Shown: one piece after another, positions 1 through 5,017 of the stretch | Numbering within the stretch: the first letter of the stretch is position 1 | How the letters are laid out: each line of letters begins with the position of its first letter | DNA from: JBBTVO01 sp038058335 | Lineage (GTDB): Bacteria; Patescibacteriota; Microgenomatia; Levybacterales; UBA12049 | Assembly (NCBI GenBank): GCA_038058335.1 | Contig: JBBUBI010000008.1 | Span: 1-6,438, forward strand | Length of the DNA: 6,438 nt | Direction: 5' to 3' | Position numbers and translations under genes: made by a program | The notes under the pieces: model-generated | Database searches by the model: none | What the model saw: only the letters and a program-made list of their open reading frames with translations | Told to the model about the DNA's origin: nothing

Positions 1-1
1 T

Positions 2-1432
2 CAAGGAATTACAGCAGGTCCTGATGGCAACATCTGGTTCACAGAAAGTCGTGCAAACAAGATCGGACGGGTGAATCTTTCTACCTTGCCTACTCCTCCA
101 CCAAATGGCTTGCTCAATGTACCTTTATTGAAGCAAGGAATATTTCCTTTCAACGATAATACCCCTATTTGGGAAGATAATGAATATGATCATGGAAATA
201 GTCAATTCCTGTGGTGCGGTACAACAATTGCAAGTTGTGGGTGTGCTATGACATCAATTGCAATGGTATTAAAATATTACGACATAGTAAATCCTGTTGA
301 TGGCGCAGTTACCACGCCGTCAACTGTCAATGACTATTTTAATCAGAACACACAATGCGGAAGAAACGGTTGTATTAGCTTGGGATATTCATTTGGAAAT
401 GTTCGCTGGATGGCAGTCAATAACTATGCAGCTGAAGCACACAGAAATTATGGTACACAAAAAATAGTATACAATGGCGGTGGAAGCTATAATTCATCAG
501 TCGTAACACAAGATATTAACGATAGTAGGCCAGTGATTCTTGGAGTACCTAATCATTGGGTCGTAGCAACTGGAATTTCAGACAATACATTTACTATCAA
601 TGATCCACTTTACAGCAGAACCCTACTTAATGATCCTGCCTATAATAATACTGCAATTCAGGGTATTAGGCGATACAAGAAAACAAATAGCGATTTTAGC
701 AGTATTGAAGTTGCGGTATTAGCACCGGCTCAAATGATTATTACTGATCAAGATGGGAATAAGACAGGCTTTGACTCAAGTTCATCAACTGTTGTTAATG
801 ATATTCCAAATTCAAGTTATTTCTTTGATGAAGCGCTTGCAGATGGCACAGGCCAAGACTCTGCGCCTCCACCTGATGAGGGAGTCTATTGGGCTATCGT
901 ACAGACTCCACAAGCTGGTAAGTATCAAGTCGAAGTAATCGGATCTTCAAATCAGCCATATAGCTTTGCAATCTATGGATCAGACCAGGATGCAAATATA
1001 AGTTTTAAACTTTTTGAAGGGCAACAATCTTCTGCTTCGCCTGTACGCTATTTATTTGAATATAGTCCGATTCCAAACGAAACAACAATCTCTCAGCAAG
1101 TTCCCATAGATGTTAAGCCAAATGGAGACGCGAATATTATTAATCCGAAAAGTAATGGAGTTATTCGCGTAGCGATTCTATCAACAGACACATTTGATGC
1201 TAGAACGGTAGATTCTCTATCGGTAAGGCTTGGTCCAAACAATACAAGTGCAAATAAAAATACTCAAACAAAAGACATAAACGGCGATAAAAAACTTGAT
1301 CGTGTCTTTTACTTTTCTACAAATCAGACAGGCATAAATAATGGAGATACTATGATCTGTCTCTCAGGCAAGACTATTGATGGATTTAATATTAAAGGAT
1401 GTGACACTATCAAGACAATACCCTTCTTTTAA
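2..1432 (+). CDS. Secreted-type multidomain protein: Vgb-like propeller end, C39-like peptidase, C-terminal IDVKP domain (5' partial)
   Basis: The frame is open to the window edge, so this is the last 476 residues of a longer protein. The GTG at 71 is not a credible start, because the codons before it encode a typical virginiamycin-B-lyase-like propeller blade (ITAGPDGNIWFTES, then NKIGRV). Next is a papain-like C39-type peptidase domain at about residues 37-225. Its likely nucleophile is Cys81 in GCAMTS, its His is His185 in NHWVVATG, and Asp201 follows in INDP. Residues 290-330 look like a beta-sandwich region. The C-terminal 110 residues begin IDVKP, continue VIRVAIL.TDTFDA.TVD and carry a calcium-loop-like DINGDKKLD; this is a recurring extracellular domain of unknown function. 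Several extra cysteines (72, 79, 120, 124, 453, 467) suggest an oxidising, extracytoplasmic location. A signal peptide would lie upstream, unseen. There is no C-terminal membrane anchor. The substrate is unknown, and a peptidase fold does not prove activity. Confidence 0.85.
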   Translation, partial: QGITAGPDGNIWFTESRANKIGRVNLSTLPTPPPNGLLNVPLLKQGIFPFNDNTPIWEDNEYDHGNSQFLWCGTTIASCGCAMTSIAMVLKYYDIVNPVDGAVTTPSTVNDYFNQNTQCGRNGCISLGYSFGNVRWMAVNNYAAEAHRNYGTQKIVYNGGGSYNSSVVTQDINDSRPVILGVPNHWVVATGISDNTFTINDPLYSRTLLNDPAYNNTAIQGIRRYKKTNSDFSSIEVAVLAPAQMIITDQDGNKTGFDSSSSTVVNDIPNSSYFFDEALADGTGQDSAPPPDEGVYWAIVQTPQAGKYQVEVIGSSNQPYSFAIYGSDQDANISFKLFEGQQSSASPVRYLFEYSPIPNETTISQQVPIDVKPNGDANIINPKSNGVIRVAILSTDTFDARTVDSLSVRLGPNNTSANKNTQTKDINGDKKLDRVFYFSTNQTGINNGDTMICLSGKTIDGFNIKGCDTIKTIPFF

Positions 1433-1433
1433 C

Positions 1434-1490
1434 AACTCTTTTAAACTCTTTTAACACCGGGAACTCTTTCAAAACTCTTTCAACACCGGG
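1434..1490. repeat. Two tandem 28/29-bp units ending in AACACCGGG
   Basis: Unit A (1434-1461) and unit B (1462-1490) are near-identical tandem copies. Each consists of two AACTCTTTYA-type decamers followed by AACACCGGG. Unit B runs on into the full motif AACACCGGGGGTT at 1482-1494, while unit A stops at AACACCGGG. The array begins one base after the stop codon of the preceding gene and leads into the left end of the RAYT unit. It looks like a local duplication of the repeat edge. It is read directly from the sequence; its function is unknown. Confidence 0.8.
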
Positions 1491-1517
1491 GGTTGAATAT
1501 GTTCCAACCTAAGGATT
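1481..1517 (+). repeat. Left terminal inverted repeat of the RAYT unit (REP-like)
   Basis: This 37-bp segment matches the reverse complement of 2225-2261 at 28 of 37 positions by manual alignment. It contains the near-palindrome CAACACCGGGGGTTG (1481-1495). It also contains a hairpin pairing GGTTG (1491-1495) with CAACC (1505-1509) across a 9-nt loop. Repeats of this sort flanking a REP-associated transposase gene are the expected recognition sites of that enzyme. Confidence 0.75.
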
Positions 1518-1536
1518 AATTTTAAAAATATGGTAG

Positions 1537-1542
1537 TATAAT
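1537..1542 (+). promoter_or_regulatory. -10 element (TATAAT) of the transposase gene
   Basis: A perfect TATAAT ends four bases before the ATG at 1547. No convincing -35 is seen 16-18 bp upstream (GATTAA is the best). There is no Shine-Dalgarno sequence. Transcription from here would begin at or within one or two bases of the start codon. The element lies inside the mobile unit, so the unit carries its own promoter. Confidence 0.55.
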
Positions 1543-1546
1543 AATT

Positions 1547-2224
1547 ATGCCTTATAGAAAAACGCTTCTTGTGCAAGATCAGATATACCATGTTTTCAAT
1601 CGAGGAGTAGCCGGCTTACCCATTTATGATTCGGTAAAAGATTACTTCAGATTTTTAGAGTTAGTTGATTATTATCGTTTTATTAATACACGTATCAGTT
1701 TTTCTCATTTAAAGAAAACTCCAGAAGAGGAAAGGGGGGGAATTCTATCAGATTTGAGAAAAAAAGATGAAACTCAAATAGAAATATTAGCTTATTGCTT
1801 AATGGACAATCATTTCCACTTTTTACTAAAACAATTAACTAAAAATGGAATCAGCAGGTTTATGGCAAACCTGCAAAACGGTTATGCAAAATACTTCAAT
1901 ATTAAAACCCGCAGGGCAGGACCTCTGTTTCAGTCCATATTTAAGGCAGTAAGAATAGAGACTGACGAACAACTGCTTCATACTTCAAGATACATACACT
2001 TAAATCCTTCGACAGGATATTTAGTAGATACTAATAATTTACTTAATTACAAATGGTCATCTTTGCCTGAATATCTAAGGGAAGTTACGAATAATTTTAG
2101 CTTCACCAGTAAGGATATGATTTTAGGGTTCATTGGAGGAGCCGATAAATACCGTCAGTTTGTGTTTGATCAAGCTCAATATCAGAAAGAACTTGGTCTA
2201 ATTAGGCATCTTACTCTGGAGTAA
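1547..2224 (+). CDS. REP-associated tyrosine transposase (RAYT, Y1_Tnp/HUH family)
   Basis: This is a 225-residue single-strand DNA transposase/nuclease of the IS200/IS605-like Y1 superfamily. The N-terminus has the typical IYHVFNRG (13-20). The metal-binding HUH motif is His89-Phe-His91 in MDNHFHFLLK. The nucleophile is a tyrosine in the following helix, GYAKYFN (Tyr113 or Tyr116). It is followed by the family signature GPLFQSIFKA (125-134) and RYIHLNP (148-154). Length is at the upper end of normal for RAYTs, with an insertion at about residues 50-75. The start is fixed by the conserved N-terminus and the TATAAT just upstream. The family nicks and joins REP hairpins, and such repeats directly flank this gene. 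The frame is intact through a run of seven G at 1735-1741, so the protein is probably functional. Confidence 0.92.
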   Translation: MPYRKTLLVQDQIYHVFNRGVAGLPIYDSVKDYFRFLELVDYYRFINTRISFSHLKKTPEEERGGILSDLRKKDETQIEILAYCLMDNHFHFLLKQLTKNGISRFMANLQNGYAKYFNIKTRRAGPLFQSIFKAVRIETDEQLLHTSRYIHLNPSTGYLVDTNNLLNYKWSSLPEYLREVTNNFSFTSKDMILGFIGGADKYRQFVFDQAQYQKELGLIRHLTLE

Positions 2225-2261
2225 AATCCTTATGTTGGAAGCTATCTAACACCGGGGGTTA
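2225..2261 (-). repeat. Right terminal inverted repeat of the RAYT unit (REP-like)
   Basis: This is the inverted counterpart of 1481-1517 (28 of 37 positions). It begins directly after the transposase stop codon and ends with AACACCGGGGGTT (2248-2260). A hairpin pairs TGTTGG (2233-2238) with CTAACA (2246-2251), with one G-T wobble and a 7-nt loop. The stem-loop plus the adjacent G-rich motif resembles a REP. Confidence 0.75.
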
Positions 2262-2360
2262 TATTTCACATCAAATACTGGTACTTCGTACAAACGGATA
2301 GTTCAGGCAGTTGCAATAAGAGACGCTTCAATGACCCTGAATAGCTGGAAAGAGCTTTGA
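2259..2360 (+). pseudogene. 3' remnant of a pilin-type gene
   Basis: Reading from the repeat edge in frame with 2274 gives about 33 residues: YFTSNTGTSYKRIVQAV, then a short stretch ending NSWKEL and TGA at 2358-2360. The pattern 'tSTGts..YKR.vqa...' ending in SWKE resembles the C-terminus of minor (PilX-like) pilins of CPR bacteria; that likeness is recalled, not searched. There is no start codon: the frame runs back into AACACCGGGGGTT and meets TAA at 2247. The rest of the gene is missing from the window; the left flank of the mobile unit is an unrelated gene end. It lies just upstream of an intact pseudopilin gene, which fits a former pilin operon. It could be chance, as the frame is short. 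The rest of 2225-2409 holds only the right repeat and the next promoter. Confidence 0.45.
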
Positions 2361-2369
2361 AATTGCCTA

Positions 2370-2399
2370 TTGACAAGATGTTTTAATTATGTGAATAAT
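2370..2399 (+). promoter_or_regulatory. Sigma70-type promoter of the pilin operon
   Basis: A perfect TTGACA -35 (2370-2375) is followed after 18 bp by AATAAT (2394-2399), one mismatch from consensus. The predicted start point is about 2404-2406, leaving only four to six bases before the ATG at 2410. No Shine-Dalgarno sequence is present. It lies ten bases after the stop of the truncated pilin frame. Confidence 0.65.
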
Positions 2400-2409
2400 T
2401 AATACATAC

Positions 2410-2925
2410 ATGAAAAGACTGCTCAATAAATTTTCTTCAGCAAAAGGCTTTACGCTAATTGAACTACTGATAGTTATTACCATAATCTCTGCACTTGCAA
2501 TCGCAGTATTCGTTGCATTAAACCCTGCACAAAGAGTCAAAGATGCAAATGATGCCAGAAGAGCAGCTGATGTTGATAGCATACTCACTGCTATTCACTC
2601 TTCTATTGTCGACAATGATGGCAATTTACCATCAAATATGCCAGCTCTAAATACTGAAACTCAGCTAGGATCGGGTGCAACTGGTTGTGATGGTACAGCG
2701 GGTGTTGTTGGATTATGTACTGGAATTCCTGCTGCTTGCTCAAATTTAATGATTGGGACAAGGAATTTGTCGACTTATTTGAAAACTATGCCAATTGATA
2801 TTCTAGGTGGCGCAACCTATACATTAGCTAAAACTGGCTATACGGTTACACTTGAGACCGGTAATATAGTCACTATAAAAGCATGTGCTACTCAAGGAAC
2901 AACTATAGTTCAATCATCCAGATAG
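2410..2925 (+). CDS. Type IV pilin-like protein (prepilin, class III signal)
   Basis: This 171-residue precursor has a textbook prepilin leader. A short basic leader (MKRLLNKFSSAKG) is cut after Gly13, giving a mature protein starting FTLIEL with Glu at position 5 (Glu18 of the precursor). The hydrophobic helix spans residues 14-37 and is followed by LNPAQRVKDANDARR, typical of pseudopilins in CPR genomes. The globular domain has four cysteines (93, 103, 110, 159), probably forming disulfides outside the cell. It would be inserted in the membrane, processed by a prepilin peptidase and assembled into a type IV pilus or secretion-type pseudopilus. No peptidase or assembly ATPase gene lies in the window. 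The TTGACA promoter and the leader fix the start. The next gene begins 3 bp after the stop, so the two form an operon. Confidence 0.92.
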   Translation: MKRLLNKFSSAKGFTLIELLIVITIISALAIAVFVALNPAQRVKDANDARRAADVDSILTAIHSSIVDNDGNLPSNMPALNTETQLGSGATGCDGTAGVVGLCTGIPAACSNLMIGTRNLSTYLKTMPIDILGGATYTLAKTGYTVTLETGNIVTIKACATQGTTIVQSSR

Positions 2926-2928
2926 GAT

Positions 2929-4032
2929 ATGAGCTTGCTCAGTAAGCCTCTAGTTTGCCTTCTTTCAGGATTTTCGCTTGAAATTCTCAATCTCAACAAT
3001 AACAATCAACAAAATGTTTCCTTTTCACCCGAATCCGTAGTCCACTCCGAAATCGTAAACGTCGGTAAGTTCAAAGAAGTACTTCAGGGATTTATTTCAG
3101 GACTCAAGCTAAAAGAAGGAAAAGGTCTACTTCTATTATCATCTGGCCTTGTTTTTGCAAATGAAATAATTATTGCAGGAAAGGATATTGAGGAGGAGAC
3201 AAAAAAGATCCTGTCCTCTGTCCCGATTAACTCAAACAATATTTCATTCATTTCCCTGCACAACAAAAAGGTTCTTCAGATACTTGCCGCCAACCGAAAG
3301 CTCTACGAAACAGTTCTTGAAGTCCTAACTCAAAATAATATTGAAGTTGAGTATGTAGTGCCTATTTCTGTTTTTACCAATAGGGAAAACAGCCAAAGCC
3401 TGACCATCCAAGATGCAAAGAAAATCCTGAAACAAAAGAAAATACTTAAGCAATATAATTTTCTGCAAGAATCCACAAAGGATGAATCCGAAACCGATAA
3501 TTTGTCGAATCAGGATGACCTCATTCCAGATGATGAGGAACAAAAAAGTTCACTCAAGCAAATTATATTTTTAATAATAAGCCTCTTACTCCTTGCAGGT
3601 ATGGCGGGATATTTTCTGCTGTGGTCTGAGATTATTCCAAGCCCATGGTTTAAGAAATCCAATACTCCGAGCCCAACACCTACAGCAACAACTAAACTAA
3701 CTCCAATTAGTACAACTAAACCAACTGTTAGCGCAGAAGAAATTATCGATGACAAATCCGCAATTAAAATTCAGATTCTCAACGGATCAGGCATTGCGGG
3801 CCAAGCAGGACAAATTAGCACTCTTCTTGAAGATGCCGGATACGAAAACATCACAACAGGCAACACTGATGAGACTGAAGACAGAACAACAATTCTGTAT
3901 AACAAACTGCTTTCAAAGAAATTGCTCGATGACATAACGGATTTGATTAAAGATGACTTTCCTGACCCGACTATTAAGGAAGCGACTGATTCTTCGGAAT
4001 TCGATGTGCTAATTACCACAGGACAATTTTAA
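2929..4032 (+). CDS. PilM-like N-domain / TM / LytR_C membrane protein
   Basis: This 367-residue protein has three parts. Residues 1-150 have the pattern of the actin-like fold of PilM/GspL assembly proteins (GLLLLSSGLVFANEI, then ILAANRKLYETVLEVL and IEVEYVVPISVF); this assignment is moderate. Residues 165-208 are charged. A single transmembrane helix lies at 211-232. A Pro/Thr/Ser linker (about 239-268) leads to a LytR_C domain (277-367) with the hallmark VKIQILNGSG-like IKIQILNGSGIAGQAG and the terminal FDVLITTGQF. The predicted topology is N-terminus in the cytoplasm and LytR_C outside. There is no LCP catalytic domain, so it should not be called a LytR/CpsA/Psr ligase. The start is 3 bp after the pilin stop with no usable Shine-Dalgarno site (AGGA is too close), suggesting translational coupling. 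A role linking the pilus base to the envelope is an inference. Confidence 0.75.
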   Translation: MSLLSKPLVCLLSGFSLEILNLNNNNQQNVSFSPESVVHSEIVNVGKFKEVLQGFISGLKLKEGKGLLLLSSGLVFANEIIIAGKDIEEETKKILSSVPINSNNISFISLHNKKVLQILAANRKLYETVLEVLTQNNIEVEYVVPISVFTNRENSQSLTIQDAKKILKQKKILKQYNFLQESTKDESETDNLSNQDDLIPDDEEQKSSLKQIIFLIISLLLLAGMAGYFLLWSEIIPSPWFKKSNTPSPTPTATTKLTPISTTKPTVSAEEIIDDKSAIKIQILNGSGIAGQAGQISTLLEDAGYENITTGNTDETEDRTTILYNKLLSKKLLDDITDLIKDDFPDPTIKEATDSSEFDVLITTGQF

Positions 4033-4680
4033 CTAGAGATATGCAATAATCGCATTTGCCCAGAGCGAATATCCTTTATCAGACGGATGAAAACCATCAG
4101 CTGCAATTAAATCCTTATATTTCCTGCTATTTTCCTTACTTCCTTCGTAAAGATCGATGAGAATGCATTTGAACTGCTTTGCATGATTATTAATAACCCT
4201 ATTTAGTCTATTATTCATAAATTTGCCTAAATATTTTACGAATATTGACAAAGAGGGAAGTAAGGACACATCGGGTATATTGCTTACGATAATTTCCGCA
4301 TCAGTCTTCTCCTTAAGAGTCTTGATGAGATGAAAATAGTCGCTTTCAAAGTGCTTAAGCTTGGTCCTGCGATGAAGATCATTTCCTCCAACTGAGATCG
4401 TTATTAGATTGGGCTTAAGCTCAATAACCCTTGGGAGCTGTGATTCAATGACATCCCTAACTCTAGCCCCACCTTTTCCAAGATTGTAAAATACGGCTTC
4501 TCTCCTGTCTTTTTTGATCTTTTCAAAAACTAATGCAGGAAATGACCTGGAATGATGAGTTGCTCCAATTCCCTCGACAGTACTGTCTCCAATGGCGACA
4601 TACACGAATTTTTTGGGACGGAAAAGAAAACGCCTTAATCTTGTTATCCATTTGGTGTTTATAAAAGAGAGGATTTTCAT
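4033..4680 (-). CDS. SGNH/GDSL-family hydrolase
   Basis: This 215-residue protein has all four conserved blocks of the SGNH esterase/lipase family. Block I is AIGDSTVEG with nucleophile Ser33. Block II is NLGKGG with oxyanion Gly68. Block III is ISVGGNDL with Asn100. Block V is DGFHPSDKGY with Asp195 and His198. Such enzymes cleave ester or acetyl groups on lipids, polysaccharides or peptidoglycan; the substrate cannot be read here. The N-terminus is basic (KWITRLRRFLFRPKK) with no hydrophobic signal segment, so it seems cytoplasmic or peripherally membrane-bound. The start is supported by a strong promoter ending six bases before the ATG. Its TAG stop directly abuts the TAA of the convergent gene. 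It lies downstream of, and in the same direction as, two tRNA genes. Confidence 0.9.
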   Translation of the reverse strand: MKILSFINTKWITRLRRFLFRPKKFVYVAIGDSTVEGIGATHHSRSFPALVFEKIKKDRREAVFYNLGKGGARVRDVIESQLPRVIELKPNLITISVGGNDLHRRTKLKHFESDYFHLIKTLKEKTDAEIIVSNIPDVSLLPSLSIFVKYLGKFMNNRLNRVINNHAKQFKCILIDLYEGSKENSRKYKDLIAADGFHPSDKGYSLWANAIIAYL

Positions 4681-4686
4681 GTTTAA

Positions 4687-4715
4687 ATAATACCAAAACT
4701 GAGGCTAAAAGTCAA
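4687..4715 (-). promoter_or_regulatory. Sigma70-type promoter of the SGNH hydrolase gene
   Basis: On the minus strand, TTGACT (4710-4715) is separated by exactly 17 bp from TATTAT (4687-4692), with an extended -10 TGG. Six bases (TTAAAC) then lead to the ATG at 4680. The expected +1 is therefore the A of the start codon, giving a leaderless mRNA. Confidence 0.75.
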
Positions 4716-4735
4716 GTAATCCAAGGGTAAAAGTG

Positions 4736-4808
4736 GGTGAGTGACGGGGATCGAACCCGCGGCATCCAGCTCCACAAGCTAGCGCTCTACCACTGAGCTA
4801 CACCCACC
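4736..4808 (-). tRNA. tRNA-His (GTG)
   Basis: The cloverleaf is complete: acceptor GTGGGTG/CACTCAC, D stem GCTC/GAGC, anticodon stem CTAGC/GCTGG with loop TTGTGGA, and T arm GCGGG-TTCGATC-CCCGT. The anticodon GTG is at 4773-4775. Identity is confirmed by the extra 5' G (4808) opposite discriminator C73 (4736), which is specific to tRNA-His. The CCA tail is not encoded. It is probably cotranscribed with the upstream tRNA-Arg, whose promoter is at 4939-4968. Confidence 0.97.
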
Positions 4809-4815
4809 ATGATTA

Positions 4816-4850
4816 AAATTCTGAATTATAAATTCTAAACTCTAAATTTA
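4816..4850. repeat. Degenerate 7-bp tandem array in the tRNA spacer
   Basis: Five consecutive heptamers (AAATTCT, GAATTAT, AAATTCT, AAACTCT, AAATTTA) fill most of the spacer between tRNA-Arg and tRNA-His. A small inverted repeat, GAATT-ATA-AATTC, lies at 4823-4835. It may be a micro-satellite or slippage product, and the AT-rich composition makes chance similarity possible. Confidence 0.5.
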
Positions 4851-4852
4851 TT

Positions 4853-4928
4853 TGGCGCGCCAGAGAGGAATCGAACCTCCAACCTACTCCTTAGAAGGGA
4901 GTTGCTCTGTCCATTGAGCTACTAGCGC
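4853..4928 (-). tRNA. tRNA-Arg (TCT)
   Basis: The cloverleaf has acceptor GCGCTAG/CTGGCGC, D stem GCTC/GAGC, anticodon stem ACTCC/GGAGT with loop CTTCTAA (anticodon TCT at 4893-4895), a 5-nt variable loop and T arm GGAGG-TTCGATT-CCTCT. The discriminator is G73 (4856), and the CCA tail is encoded (4853-4855), unlike the other two tRNAs here. It reads AGA codons. Confidence 0.97.
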
Positions 4929-4938
4929 AACTGCCTCT

Positions 4939-4968
4939 ATTTTACCAAAAAACCTATTCCAAAGCCAA
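4939..4968 (-). promoter_or_regulatory. Promoter of the tRNA-Arg/tRNA-His unit
   Basis: On the minus strand, TTGGCT (4963-4968) is separated by 18 bp from TAAAAT (4939-4944), preceded by an extended -10 TGG. The predicted start is about four bases before the mature 5' end of tRNA-Arg. It is divergent from the AI-2E gene promoter at 5003-5011. Confidence 0.6.
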
Positions 4969-5002
4969 TTTATCCTCTTATTGCTTATTGCCTCTCTCTT
5001 TT

Positions 5003-5011
5003 TGCTATAAT
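5003..5011 (+). promoter_or_regulatory. Extended -10 promoter of the AI-2E family gene
   Basis: TGCTATAAT combines a TGn extension with a perfect TATAAT (5006-5011). Exactly six bases separate it from the ATG at 5018, so +1 should be the A of the start codon. The -35 is weak (TTGCTT at 4981-4986 with a 19-bp spacer). No Shine-Dalgarno sequence is present. Confidence 0.7.
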
Positions 5012-5017
5012 TAATTT

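Larger units (their letters stand above)
1481..2261 (+). mobile_element. RAYT unit: HUH transposase gene between inverted REP-like ends
   Basis: The unit comprises the left inverted repeat (1481-1517), a -10 element (1537-1542), a Y1/HUH transposase gene (1547-2224) and the right inverted repeat (2225-2261), which starts immediately after the stop codon. Both ends carry AACACCGGGGGTT in the same orientation; because that core is nearly self-complementary it also fits the inverted arrangement. No target-site duplication is evident, as expected for HUH single-strand chemistry. The left flank is the stop codon of the secreted protein gene and the right flank is a truncated pilin-like frame, so the insertion coincides with a gene disruption or rearrangement. 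Confidence 0.7.

Noticed and set aside
71..73. GTG as the start codon of the first protein
   Set aside because: The frame is open upstream to base 2 and encodes a clear propeller motif (ITAGPDGNIWFTES), so the real start lies before the window.
1434..1494. CRISPR array
   Set aside because: There are only two short adjacent units with no unique spacers and no cas genes; the repeats belong to the RAYT unit edge.
2367..4019. Minus-strand open frames opposite the pilin and LytR_C genes
   Set aside because: They are low-complexity shadows of well-supported plus-strand genes, with no motifs or promoters of their own.
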